Positions 25,811 to 34,346 of a DNA stretch of 41,485 nt are shown in pieces. Position numbers and translations under genes: made by a program. Within the stretch, counting starts at the first letter, position 1. Each line of letters opens with the position of its first letter. Source of the DNA: Faecalicoccus sp. (lineage in GTDB: Bacteria > Bacillota_I > Bacilli_A > Erysipelotrichales > Erysipelotrichaceae); NCBI GenBank assembly GCA_017941505.1, contig JAGAWH010000064.1:1-41485 (forward strand), written 5' to 3'. The notes beneath the pieces were generated by a model, which saw nothing but the letters and a program-made list of their open reading frames with translations, was not told the origin of the DNA and made no database searches.

Positions 25811-25839
25811 TTGACTTTAGTGCGTTAAAGTGTTAAATT
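25811..25839 (+). promoter_or_regulatory. promoter of the TrpR-like gene with operator in the spacer
   Basis: TTGACT (25811-25816) and TAAATT (25834-25839) are 17 bp apart. The 16-bp palindrome CTTTAGTGCGTTAAAG (25815-25830) falls between the boxes, and TTTAGTGC and CGTTAAAG recur in the symporter-side element. This is a classic arrangement for autoregulation. Confidence 0.55.
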
Positions 25840-25877
25840 ATTAGTGCTGTAAGTATTATCCCAGCTTCGGAGGAATT

Positions 25878-26186
25878 ATGAAAAAGAATATTCATACACA
25901 ATCAGTACAAATGTTTTTTAAAGCCATTTTATCCTTGGAAACAGAAGAGGAATGCTATAAATTCTTCGGGGATGTATGCACTGTTAATGAAATTCTGACT
26001 TTGGCCCAGCGTTTTGAAGTGGGATCTATGTTGTTGGAACAGAAGACCTATCAGGAAATCACAAAACATACCGGTGCCTCTACCACTACAATCAGTCGTG
26101 TCAACCGCTTATTAAACGATGATGACGATGGAATTGAAATGGCATATGAAAGAATTAAGGAAGGGAAAGGAAACGATAATGATTAA
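25878..26186 (+). CDS. YerC/YecD-type TrpR-related regulator
   Basis: A 102-residue DNA-binding protein of the TrpR superfamily. Residues about 22-85 hold the YerC core: LSLETEEECYKFFGDVCTV, then LAQRFEVGSMLLEQKTYQEI and the recognition helix TGASTTTISRVNR. The N-terminal stretch is short and basic. TrpR relatives bind DNA in response to an aromatic amino acid; YerC ligands are not established. GGAGG precedes the ATG. Its last 8 bases overlap the start of the aminotransferase, so the two are coupled. Palindromes flank both promoters of the divergent region. Confidence 0.9.
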   Translation: MKKNIHTQSVQMFFKAILSLETEEECYKFFGDVCTVNEILTLAQRFEVGSMLLEQKTYQEITKHTGASTTTISRVNRLLNDDDDGIEMAYERIKEGKGNDND

Positions 26187-27363
26187 TGAAAAAATGAAAC
26201 AATACGGAAACAATCGCTCAGTTATCCGTGATTTATTTGAATTTGGCCTGCAGCGTAAAGCAGTTGTCGGACCGGAAAACGTATTTGACTTCAGTTTAGG
26301 TAATCCCAATGTACCTGCCCCGGCTAAGGTAAAAGAAACTTTATTAGAGCTTCTCAACACAAAGGATGATGTATATTTACATGGGTATACATCTGCCCAG
26401 GGAGATGCAGCCTGCCGTCAGGCAATCGTGGATGATTTAAATAAGCGCATGGGGACTTCTTTTGTCAAAGAAAATCTTTATATGACATGTGGTGCTGCCG
26501 CATCCTTAAAAATTATCTTAACGGCTTTATATACACCGGGTGATGAAGTCATTGCCTTTACTCCTTATTTCCCGGAATATAAAGTCTTTGTGGAAACAAC
26601 AGGGGCTGCTTTGGTAGAAGTAAAGTCCAATCTGGAAAACTTCCAGATTGACTTTGATCTTTTAGAAAAAGCCATTACCGAAAATACGAAATCCATTATC
26701 GTGAACTCACCGAATAACCCGTCCGGTGTTGTCTATACCGAAGAAACCATTCAGAAATTGGCTGATTTATTAACTAAGAAAGAAGCTGAGTATGGTCATC
26801 CAATCTATTTAATCACTGATGAGCCATATCGTGAATTGGTGTACGAAGGTGTAGTTCCGTTTGTGACTAAATATTATAAGGATACAATCGTATGTTATTC
26901 ATACTCAAAATCCTTATCTTTACCGGGTGATCGTATCGGATATATTTTAGTACCGGATGAAATCACCGATTCTAAAGATGTATATGCAGCTGTATGCGGT
27001 GCCGGTCGTGCTTTAGGTTATGTATGTGCCCCAAGCATGATGCAGCATATGATTGAAAAATGTACAGGACTTGCCTCGGATATCGGTGAATATAAGAAAA
27101 ACCGTGACTTGATCTACAATGCCTTAACAGAATATGGCTTTACATGTATTCATCCGGACGGTGCTTTCTATCTATTCGTAAAATCACCGATCGAAGATGC
27201 TAATGAATTCAGCGCTAAGGCAAAAGAATTCGATTTATTGATCGTTCCGGCTGACAGCTTTGGAACACCGGGCTTTGTACGTATCGCATATTGCGTATCC
27301 AGAGATATGATTGAAAGAAGCTTACCGGCATTTAAGAAGCTGGCAGACTTCTACTTAAAATAA
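26179..27363 (+). CDS. class I/II PLP-dependent aminotransferase
   Basis: A 394-residue fold-type I aminotransferase. It has FSLGNPNVP (about residues 38-46), the NSPNNPSG motif (176-183), DEPYREL (214-220) with the Asp that contacts PLP nitrogen, and the Schiff-base Lys244 in SYSKSLSLPGDR. The start ATG 26179 lies inside the end of the TrpR-like gene, after an AGGA site. Neighbouring aryl-pyruvate oxidoreductase and CoA ligases suggest it makes aryl or branched 2-oxoacids from amino acids, but specificity is inferred from context alone. Confidence 0.92.
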   Translation: MINEKMKQYGNNRSVIRDLFEFGLQRKAVVGPENVFDFSLGNPNVPAPAKVKETLLELLNTKDDVYLHGYTSAQGDAACRQAIVDDLNKRMGTSFVKENLYMTCGAAASLKIILTALYTPGDEVIAFTPYFPEYKVFVETTGAALVEVKSNLENFQIDFDLLEKAITENTKSIIVNSPNNPSGVVYTEETIQKLADLLTKKEAEYGHPIYLITDEPYRELVYEGVVPFVTKYYKDTIVCYSYSKSLSLPGDRIGYILVPDEITDSKDVYAAVCGAGRALGYVCAPSMMQHMIEKCTGLASDIGEYKKNRDLIYNALTEYGFTCIHPDGAFYLFVKSPIEDANEFSAKAKEFDLLIVPADSFGTPGFVRIAYCVSRDMIERSLPAFKKLADFYLK

Positions 27364-27375
27364 GGAGAGAGATTT

Positions 27376-29010
27376 ATGCCTATTACAGATTTATTAGAAC
27401 GCAACAGTAAGCTCTATGGAAATGAGGTTGCCTTAGTTGAAATCAACCCGGAAATCAAAGAAGAGCAGCGTGTAACATGGAAGGAATATGAATTAATCCA
27501 GCCGACCTCCCGCTCTTATTATCGTCGTCAGATCACATGGTCTGTTTTCGATGAAAAGGCAAACCGTGTTGCCAATATGTTGATTGAACGCGGTATTTCC
27601 AAGGGACAGAAATGTGCCATTCTACTCATGAACTGTTTGGAATGGTTACCGATTTATTTTGGAATCTTAAAAGCCGGAGCGGTTGCGGTTCCTTTAAACT
27701 TCCGTTTTACCGGTGAAGAAATCCGCTATTGTCTGGATGCATCGGATTCCGATGTATTATTCTATGGGCCGGAATTTATCGGGCGCATTGAAGATATCGC
27801 AGGTCATATCAAAAAGAACACCCTGTTGTACTTTGTAGGTGACCAAACTCCTTCTTATGCAGAGGATTATTATAAACAGGCCGGCAACGCTTCATCAACA
27901 GCACCGTTAGTACTGATTCAGGACAGCGATTATGGAGCAATCTACTTCTCAAGCGGAACAACCGGTTTCCCAAAACCGATCCTGTTATTACATGAGGCTT
28001 TATCACAATCTGCTCAAATGGAAGCAATCCATCACCAGACAACTAAGAATGATAACTTCTTATGTATCCCGCCTCTGTACCATACAGGTGCTAAGATGCA
28101 CTGGTTTGGATCTCTATATACAGGTTCCAGAGCCGTACTATTAAAAGGTAACTCACCGGATGCGATTTTATCGGCTGTATCCCAGGAAGGTTGTACAATT
28201 GTTTGGTTATTAGTTCCTTGGGCACAGGATATCTTAGCTGCGCTTGATTCCGGTAAGATCAACAAAGATGATTACCACTTAGACCAATGGCGCCTAATGC
28301 ACATCGGTGCCCAACCGGTACCTCCTTCACTTATTAAACATTGGTTACGTTACTTCCCTAACCATAAGTACGACACCAACTATGGATTATCCGAATCGAC
28401 AGGACCGGGCTGTGTTCATTTAGGTTTGGACAATGTAAGAAAAGTCGGCGCTATCGGACTTCCTGGCTTTAACTGGAAGACAAAGATTGTCGATGAAGAA
28501 GGAAATGTCGTTAAACAGGGTGAAGTCGGAGAACTTTGCGTAAAAGGCCGCGGTGTTATGGTGGAATACTATAAGAACCCGGAAGCTACTGCCGAAGTAT
28601 TGAAAAACGGCTGGTTACATACTGGTGATATGGCAAGACAGGACAGCGAAGGCTTTATCTATCTGGTAGACAGAAAGAAAGATGTTATTATCTCCGGTGG
28701 TGAAAACCTCTATCCGGTACAGATTGAAAGCTTCTTATCTGCCAACAATAAGATTCATGATGTAGCCGTTATCGGTTTACCGGATCCTCGTCTTGGTGAA
28801 ATCGCAGCTGCCATCATTCAGGTAAAAGAGGGTATGGAATTAACCGAACAGGAAGTTAACCAATTCTGTGTTGACCTTCCGCGCTACAAACGTCCACGTA
28901 AGATTATCTTTGATAAGGTTATCCGTAACGCAACAGGTAAAATTGATAAACCGGCATTACGTGCCATCTATTGTGGCGAACGCCTTGTTGAAAAACAGAG
29001 CCGAAGCTAA
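27376..29010 (+). CDS. AMP-forming acyl-CoA synthetase
   Basis: A 544-residue ANL-superfamily ligase. Motifs are YFSSGTTGFPKP (about residues 190-201), the YGLSESTGPG segment (about 338-347), the TGDMARQD Asp (about 416), and the C-terminal DRKKDVIISGGENLYP (about 431-446). The usual catalytic lysine in the GK tail (NATGKIDKPALR) is present, so it should be active. It activates a carboxylic acid with ATP and CoA; the substrate is probably an aryl or short-chain acid given its operon. GGAGAG precedes the ATG 12 nt after the aminotransferase. Confidence 0.92.
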   Translation: MPITDLLERNSKLYGNEVALVEINPEIKEEQRVTWKEYELIQPTSRSYYRRQITWSVFDEKANRVANMLIERGISKGQKCAILLMNCLEWLPIYFGILKAGAVAVPLNFRFTGEEIRYCLDASDSDVLFYGPEFIGRIEDIAGHIKKNTLLYFVGDQTPSYAEDYYKQAGNASSTAPLVLIQDSDYGAIYFSSGTTGFPKPILLLHEALSQSAQMEAIHHQTTKNDNFLCIPPLYHTGAKMHWFGSLYTGSRAVLLKGNSPDAILSAVSQEGCTIVWLLVPWAQDILAALDSGKINKDDYHLDQWRLMHIGAQPVPPSLIKHWLRYFPNHKYDTNYGLSESTGPGCVHLGLDNVRKVGAIGLPGFNWKTKIVDEEGNVVKQGEVGELCVKGRGVMVEYYKNPEATAEVLKNGWLHTGDMARQDSEGFIYLVDRKKDVIISGGENLYPVQIESFLSANNKIHDVAVIGLPDPRLGEIAAAIIQVKEGMELTEQEVNQFCVDLPRYKRPRKIIFDKVIRNATGKIDKPALRAIYCGERLVEKQSRS

Positions 29011-29023
29011 AAACAAAAGGATG

Positions 29024-29060
29024 CTGTTACGAAATGAATTCATTTCGTAGCAGTTTTTTT
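29024..29060 (+). terminator. terminator after the acyl-CoA synthetase gene
   Basis: A near-perfect palindrome spans 29024-29053, centred on GAATTC (core ACGAAATGAATTCATTTCGT), and runs into eight T residues. Confidence 0.9.
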
Positions 29061-29091
29061 CTACCATTTTTCTTCGGCGTTTTTAATTTTA

Positions 29092-29199
29092 TCGGATGTA
29101 ACCACAGAAGAAATCGCAGATTGTGCTGCCTTCCCTGCCAGCAAAGATGCATCTTATATCACAGGTCAGGTTATTGCCGTTGTGGCGGTGCCAGCCTAG
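29092..29199 (+). pseudogene. remnant of a FabG-like short-chain dehydrogenase (C-terminal fragment)
   Basis: The plus strand encodes TEEIADCAAFPASKDASYITG followed by QVIAV. This is the diagnostic C-terminal segment of FabG-type 3-oxoacyl reductases (usually EEIA..FLAS..ASYITGQ.. VDGG). After GCC GTT one base seems to be missing: restoring it near 29182 turns the end from VVAVPA-stop into V-D-G-G-A-S-L, the expected VDGG ending. No upstream domains exist. It is a decayed scrap between two terminators within the 409-bp gap, perhaps the scar of a deletion. Confidence 0.75.
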
Positions 29200-29211
29200 T
29201 ATAATAGTTTT

Positions 29212-29242
29212 GGCTGTAACAAATTCGTTACAGCCTTTTTTT
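29212..29242 (+). terminator. second terminator, after the SDR remnant
   Basis: GGCTGTAAC (29212-29220) pairs with GTTACAGCC (29227-29235), followed by seven T residues. It matches the position expected for the end of the lost reductase gene. Confidence 0.88.
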
Positions 29243-29419
29243 AGCAGGCAGACACCTTTAAAATTACTAAACCATCACATTAACAATATATATTACCTAT
29301 ACATTTCAGCGTTGATATAATCTTTATCTATACCAAATAATAAATTATTAGAATTATACAAAATCAATGACCCGCGATACTATACTACCATACATTGTTT
29401 TAAGAATAGGAGTCATGAT

Positions 29420-30859
29420 ATGAATACATCGAAATGGTTGAGAGTATTTGAACCGCCGGATACAAAAATATTAATTCAGACCGCAGTGGAAACAGCTTCA
29501 TGGATCGAAACATTTGGACACCAAAACAATGATGCAGAATATTGGGATCCACAGCCGGGCACAGACGTTGATGATGAAGAACTCCTGTTGGCAAAATCAT
29601 GCCTATATGGAGGAGCAGCCGGAATCGCACTATTCTATATGCGGCTCTATAATGCATTAAAAGATAATCAATATTTAGATCATGCCAAAGCAGGTATCAA
29701 TTATGTCATTCAAAATTATAAAGGAGCCGGTGAATGTGTCACTAACCAAACCTGGCTTCCGGGTGCATATATTGGATATTTCCATGGTCCGGGAGGCAAA
29801 GCATACGCGGCCAAAGAGTTATGGCTTATCACAAAAGAAGAAAAATACCGTCATTTTGTTTATCAGGTCGCAAATGATCTCATTGCTGCAGTACATCTAA
29901 AAAATGATACCGCTTATTGGTACGGTGACTATGCAGTCTTAGCTGAAGGTGGAAACATCCTCTTTCTTCTTGATATGTATAAAACTTTTCAAGAGCAGCG
30001 TTTTCTGGATCTGGCTGTTAAAGCAGGGAGATATATCGTAAACCAACACGAAGAGGCACCCCGGGGAGGATGGCGATGGTATGCCATGCCTACAGATACC
30101 TTCCCTACCATTCAGCAATCCGGAGGATATTTTCCCGGATTCGAATATGGAGCAGCAGGGTGCGGATATATCTGTGCATGCTTATATGAATATACAGGAG
30201 ATTCTATTTTTCTTACAGCTGCAAAAAAAGCTGCATTATATATTCAAAACATTGCGGATATTGCGAAAGATGGACTGGCAGCACTTGTCAAATACAACGA
30301 CACATATTTAACAGATCTATACTATCTGGGTGTTTGCCAGGGACCTGTAGGAACTTCTCGACTTTTCTTCAAATTGTATCAGCTTACAAATGAGAACAAG
30401 TATCGGGATTTTGTGATCATGCTGGCAAATGGATTACTGTTGTCCGGAGCCCCCGCAATTCATTCTCCCGGATATTGGCATACCAACTGTTACTGTTGCG
30501 GAGCACCGGGAATGTTGGAATTTCTAATTCATATTCATAAGATGACAGGAGAAAGCCGTTATTTAAATGCAGCATTAAAGGCAGCCTCTGTAATACTGGG
30601 AGATTCCACTCAGAAAAATCATCTTCGTTATTGGTATACAACATGGAATCGACATGAACCATGGAAAAATGACACGTATACAGGACTCTATCAGGGTTCC
30701 GCCGGCTGTGCAGGATCGCTATTAGCTCTATCTGAATATTTGCAGGGAAAGAGTTGTCAGCCAGCCTACCTGGAAGATCCTTATATCGCTTTATATAATA
30801 CTTCCGCAAAAAAAGCATTAAAGGAGATACAGTATGGGAAAAATTATAAAAAATATTGA
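29420..30859 (+). CDS. LanC-like seven-repeat protein, reduced zinc site
   Basis: A 479-residue protein with the LanC/LanCL (alpha/alpha)7 pattern. Seven Gly-rich turns are seen: YGGAAG (63-68), HGPGG (122-126), EGG (176-178), YGAAG (243-247), QGPVG (307-311), CGAPG (360-364) and QGSAG (425-429), each followed by a hydrophobic helix. Turn six, YCCGAPGMLEFL, aligns with the LanCL WCHGAPG zinc cysteine (C359 here). Turn seven, GLYQGSAG, replaces the GLCHG motif, so two of the three zinc ligands are missing. LanC makes thioethers and LanCL adds thiols to dehydro residues; activity here is uncertain. AGGAG precedes the ATG. The end overlaps the next gene by 26 nt. Confidence 0.7.
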   Translation: MNTSKWLRVFEPPDTKILIQTAVETASWIETFGHQNNDAEYWDPQPGTDVDDEELLLAKSCLYGGAAGIALFYMRLYNALKDNQYLDHAKAGINYVIQNYKGAGECVTNQTWLPGAYIGYFHGPGGKAYAAKELWLITKEEKYRHFVYQVANDLIAAVHLKNDTAYWYGDYAVLAEGGNILFLLDMYKTFQEQRFLDLAVKAGRYIVNQHEEAPRGGWRWYAMPTDTFPTIQQSGGYFPGFEYGAAGCGYICACLYEYTGDSIFLTAAKKAALYIQNIADIAKDGLAALVKYNDTYLTDLYYLGVCQGPVGTSRLFFKLYQLTNENKYRDFVIMLANGLLLSGAPAIHSPGYWHTNCYCCGAPGMLEFLIHIHKMTGESRYLNAALKAASVILGDSTQKNHLRYWYTTWNRHEPWKNDTYTGLYQGSAGCAGSLLALSEYLQGKSCQPAYLEDPYIALYNTSAKKALKEIQYGKNYKKY

Positions 30860-31838
30860 TGAACTCGTGGGTCATACACCACTCTTTGAATTTACCTCTT
30901 ATGAAAGAAAACATGACCTAAAGGCAAGAATTTTAGGCAAGTTGGAATACTTTAATCCATCCGGTTCTGTAAAAGACCGTGCTGCTCTGAACATGATCCG
31001 CTATGCTGAACGGGATGGTATTCTTCATCCTGGAGATACCATTGTAGAGAATACTTCCGGAAATACCGGTATAGCGCTGGCAGCTTTTGCAGCCAGCAGA
31101 GGCTACAAGCTTACCGTATTCCTGGAACCGGGACAGTCTGCGGAAAGACAACAGATTCTTCGAGCCTATGGTGCTGACCTTAAGAGCATGCTGGATGTTC
31201 CCGGTGTTGCACAAGCCCTGGCCAACCAGACCTTTACAACGCAATTTTATCAGGATGCGATACAAGCCTATTGCGATGCACAAAAAACCAATCATTTCTT
31301 CATTAATCAGCTCGCAAACCCCGGCAATCCTGATGTCCATTATCAGACAACAGGGCCGGAAATCTGGGAAGATGCCGAAGGTAAGGTTGATATCCTTGTC
31401 GCAATGAGCGGAACCGCCGGAACATTATTAGGATTATCCCGCTATTTCCGTGAAAAGAATCCAAATATACACATTGTCGCTGTTCAGGCAGATCCCGTCT
31501 CTCGTCCGGGTGGCTCTGAAGATCCGCAGACCATTGATGGAACTGCACCATTTGGCGATCCGGGTTTCCCGGATGGCGCAAAGGCTCCGTTTATTAACGA
31601 TGTTCATTACGATGAATATATCGATGTCAATGGAGCCCAAGCCTATGCTTTAGGACGAGAAATCACGCAAACAGAGGGCGTATTCCTCGGTCAATCTGCT
31701 GCTGCCGCATTATGGGCAGCTGTACAGGTCGCTAAACGTCCTGAAAACGCCGGAAAAAATATCGTCGCTATTCTAGCGGATAATGGTATGAAATATTTAA
31801 GCACCAACATGTATCCACTTGATAAAAAAGTGGCTTAA
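30834..31838 (+). CDS. cysteine synthase / cystathionine beta-synthase-like PLP enzyme
   Basis: A 334-residue fold-type II PLP enzyme. NPSGSVKDRAA holds the PLP lysine (K47), TSGNTGIALA (74-83) the substrate loop, and MSGTAGTLLG (191-200) the phosphate cup, with A where GTGGT is usual. The tail ADNGMKYLSTNMY matches the family ending but with N-G for the usual D-S-G. These enzymes join sulfide, cysteine or homocysteine to activated serine. The exact donor and acceptor cannot be read from sequence. AAGGAG for its ATG lies inside the LanC-like gene, which it overlaps by 26 nt, so the two are tightly coupled. Confidence 0.87.
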   Translation: MGKIIKNIDELVGHTPLFEFTSYERKHDLKARILGKLEYFNPSGSVKDRAALNMIRYAERDGILHPGDTIVENTSGNTGIALAAFAASRGYKLTVFLEPGQSAERQQILRAYGADLKSMLDVPGVAQALANQTFTTQFYQDAIQAYCDAQKTNHFFINQLANPGNPDVHYQTTGPEIWEDAEGKVDILVAMSGTAGTLLGLSRYFREKNPNIHIVAVQADPVSRPGGSEDPQTIDGTAPFGDPGFPDGAKAPFINDVHYDEYIDVNGAQAYALGREITQTEGVFLGQSAAAALWAAVQVAKRPENAGKNIVAILADNGMKYLSTNMYPLDKKVA

Positions 31839-31883
31839 GAACTACGAAATATTCTGTATTTTATTACAAAAAAGGGAAATTAT

Positions 31884-33059
31884 ATGGCAATCGGATTTCA
31901 AACACGATGTCTGCACTTAGCTGCAGACGAAAATACAAATGAACATTACGGAGCAATTAGCTATCCAATTTACCAAAGCGCAACATTTGCGCATCCAGCG
32001 GTTGGACAGAGCACCGGCTACGATTACAGCCGCCTGCAAAATCCTACCCGGCATCAGTTAGAAAAGGTTGTGGCAGACTTAGAATACGGAATAGATGCAT
32101 TTGCTCTATCTTCCGGTATGGCCGCCATTACTTTGATGATGGAATTATTTTCACCCGGTGACCATATAATTGCTGAGGCAGATCTTTACGGTGGCAGTAT
32201 ACGCCTTTTTGATCATATTTCTAAAAAGAATGGTCTGGAATTTACCTATTTATCCGGTGGGACGGACTGCATTGAGAATGCAATACGCGACAACACAAAG
32301 GCAATTTATATCGAAACACCAACCAACCCTATGTTGAATGTTACAGATATCGCCAAAATGGCCGACATCACAAAACGTTATGACCTGCTCTTGATTATAG
32401 ATAATACGTTTCTTTCTCCTTATTTTCAAAATCCTCTTCTATTGGGAGCAGACATCGTAATTCATAGCGGAACAAAATTCATCGGTGGCCATAATGATAC
32501 TCTTGCCGGATTTTTAGTAACAAATAATCAAAACGTACAGGAAAAGCTTCGTTTCCTGATCAAAACGACCGGAGCTGCATTAGCTCCATTCGACTGCTGG
32601 CTAATTCTCAGGGGAATTAAAACTCTGGGTATACGCATGGAACGGGCCGCCAAAAATGCTATCAAGCTGGCAGAATGGTTAAGAGCACAGCCTATTGTGA
32701 AAGAAGTTCTATATCCCGGATTTCCGGACCATCCGGGATATGAGATTATGAAACGCCAAAGCAGAGGCTTTGGTTCTATGATCACTTTTAAATTGGACAG
32801 CGAGAAACACGCACTAGATTTGTTAAAACAAGTGAAGATGATTAAATTTGCCGAAAGTCTGGGAGGAGTCGAAACCCTGATTACCTATCCTGCCACACAA
32901 ACACATGCAGATGTTCCTGTTGAAGTACGACTCAAAAACGGCATAACACCTGAGACTCTTCGTCTTTCTACCGGAATTGAAGATATAGAAGACCTTATTG
33001 GTGAATTCGAAAGAATTTTTAAAACTTTCGAACAGGAGAATGACACATATGGAACGTAA
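31884..33059 (+). CDS. Cys/Met metabolism PLP enzyme (cystathionine gamma-synthase/lyase or methionine gamma-lyase)
   Basis: A 391-residue fold-type I enzyme. Features are YDYSRLQNPT (46-55, contacts to the neighbouring subunit's PLP), SSGMAAI (76-82), ETPTNPML (144-151), DNTFLSPYFQNPL (173-185) and the Schiff-base K198 in SGTKFIGGHND. The usual residue before TK is Ala, here Gly. The family covers MetB, MetC, CGL and MGL, which differ by few residues; direction and substrate stay open. Its ATG lies 45 nt after the cysteine-synthase-like gene with a modest AAGGGA site, and its 3' end overlaps malY by 11 nt. Confidence 0.88.
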   Translation: MAIGFQTRCLHLAADENTNEHYGAISYPIYQSATFAHPAVGQSTGYDYSRLQNPTRHQLEKVVADLEYGIDAFALSSGMAAITLMMELFSPGDHIIAEADLYGGSIRLFDHISKKNGLEFTYLSGGTDCIENAIRDNTKAIYIETPTNPMLNVTDIAKMADITKRYDLLLIIDNTFLSPYFQNPLLLGADIVIHSGTKFIGGHNDTLAGFLVTNNQNVQEKLRFLIKTTGAALAPFDCWLILRGIKTLGIRMERAAKNAIKLAEWLRAQPIVKEVLYPGFPDHPGYEIMKRQSRGFGSMITFKLDSEKHALDLLKQVKMIKFAESLGGVETLITYPATQTHADVPVEVRLKNGITPETLRLSTGIEDIEDLIGEFERIFKTFEQENDTYGT

Positions 33060-34230
33060 TCTGGATTTTGATATAGTTATCGATAGAAAAGGAACCGATT
33101 GCCTTAAATACGACTTTGCCGTAAAAAGAGGCATGCCGGAGGATGCACTTCCGCTTTGGGTCGCAGATATGGACTTTAAAACATCTTCCTATGTCGAGGA
33201 TGCCATTATCGAGAGAACAAAACATGGAATCTTTGGATACACTGAAGTACAGGAATCCTATTTTGAGGCGGTTTCCGGATGGTTCCTTCGCCACCATAAT
33301 TGGCAAATTCAACCGGAATGGCTCGTAAAAACCCCCGGCGTAGTTTTTGCCCTTGCCATGGCCGTAAAAGCATATACAAGACCGGGCGATGCCGTATTGA
33401 TTCAACGGCCGGTCTACTACCCTTTTACAGAAGTCATTGAAGATAATCATAGAGTTGTTATCAGCAGTGATTTATATTTGGGCAGCGATAACAAATATCA
33501 TATAGATTTTGCCGATTTTGAACAAAAAATAAAAGATCACAACGTAAGGTTATTTCTTCTCTGCAACCCACATAACCCTACCGGACGGGTATTTTCGCAA
33601 AACGAACTGATCCAAATAGGAGAATTGTGCATGAAATATAATGTGATCTGTGTCAGTGATGAAATCCACAATGATTTTGTTTTTCAAGGCAGACATACAG
33701 TTTTTGCTTCGCTAAAAAGAGAATTTCAGGATTTTTCTGTCATCTGTACTTCTCCCAGCAAAACCTTCAATCTTGCCGGAATGCTGATATCCAACATCTT
33801 TATTCCCAATCCAAAGCTTCGAGATTTATTTCAACATGAAGTCCAGGCAGCAGGAATCAGCCAGCTGTCAACGCTCGGATTGACTGCCGTATGGGCTGCG
33901 TACACCCACGGTGATGTTTGGTATCAAGCAATGATTGCATATTTAAAGGATAATATATCTTATGTTAAAAGTTTTGTAGAATCAAATCTGCCCGGAGTAA
34001 AGCTTATTTCTTCGGAAGGAACGTATCTTCTTTGGCTGGATATAAGGGGAATCGGCCTTAGTCAAACCGAGATTGAAAACCGTATTATTCATAGCGCAAA
34101 ACTATGGCTCGACAATGGCGCTATATTCGGCCCTTCCGGTGTAGGATTCTGGCGCATTAACATTGCCGCCCCGCGAACAACCGTTGCCGAGTGTATGAAA
34201 AGATTGAAAGACAATCTTTATGATAAATAG
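33049..34230 (+). CDS. MalY/PatB-type C-S beta-lyase
   Basis: A 393-residue PLP enzyme of the MalY/PatB group. The conserved opening DIVIDRKGTDCLKYDF, then LPLWVADMDF (34-43), NPHNPTGRVF (173-182), SDEIHNDFVF (203-212) and Lys238 in SPSKTFNLAGM all match. These enzymes cleave cystathionine, lanthionine and similar thioethers to pyruvate, ammonia and a thiol. The start is set at ATG 33049 with AGGAG 10 nt upstream; the longer frame from 32998 lies inside the previous gene. It ends the four-gene operon. Confidence 0.92.
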   Translation: MERNLDFDIVIDRKGTDCLKYDFAVKRGMPEDALPLWVADMDFKTSSYVEDAIIERTKHGIFGYTEVQESYFEAVSGWFLRHHNWQIQPEWLVKTPGVVFALAMAVKAYTRPGDAVLIQRPVYYPFTEVIEDNHRVVISSDLYLGSDNKYHIDFADFEQKIKDHNVRLFLLCNPHNPTGRVFSQNELIQIGELCMKYNVICVSDEIHNDFVFQGRHTVFASLKREFQDFSVICTSPSKTFNLAGMLISNIFIPNPKLRDLFQHEVQAAGISQLSTLGLTAVWAAYTHGDVWYQAMIAYLKDNISYVKSFVESNLPGVKLISSEGTYLLWLDIRGIGLSQTEIENRIIHSAKLWLDNGAIFGPSGVGFWRINIAAPRTTVAECMKRLKDNLYDK

Positions 34231-34346
34231 TTCCATCATTAAACATTAACAATAAATCACTATATTTAAAATTGTCTTCCATGCTGCATTATAGCTGAAG
34301 CATAAGACTTCTTGATTTAAAATTCAAAATCTTCATGAGTTAAGAA

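Noticed and set aside
30417..30914. 165-codon minus-strand open frame
   Set aside because: It spans the overlapped junction of the LanC-like and cysteine-synthase-like genes, both strongly supported on the other strand.
29420..34230. Lantibiotic biosynthesis cluster
   Set aside because: No precursor peptide, dehydratase, protease or exporter is seen, and the LanC-like protein lacks two zinc ligands.
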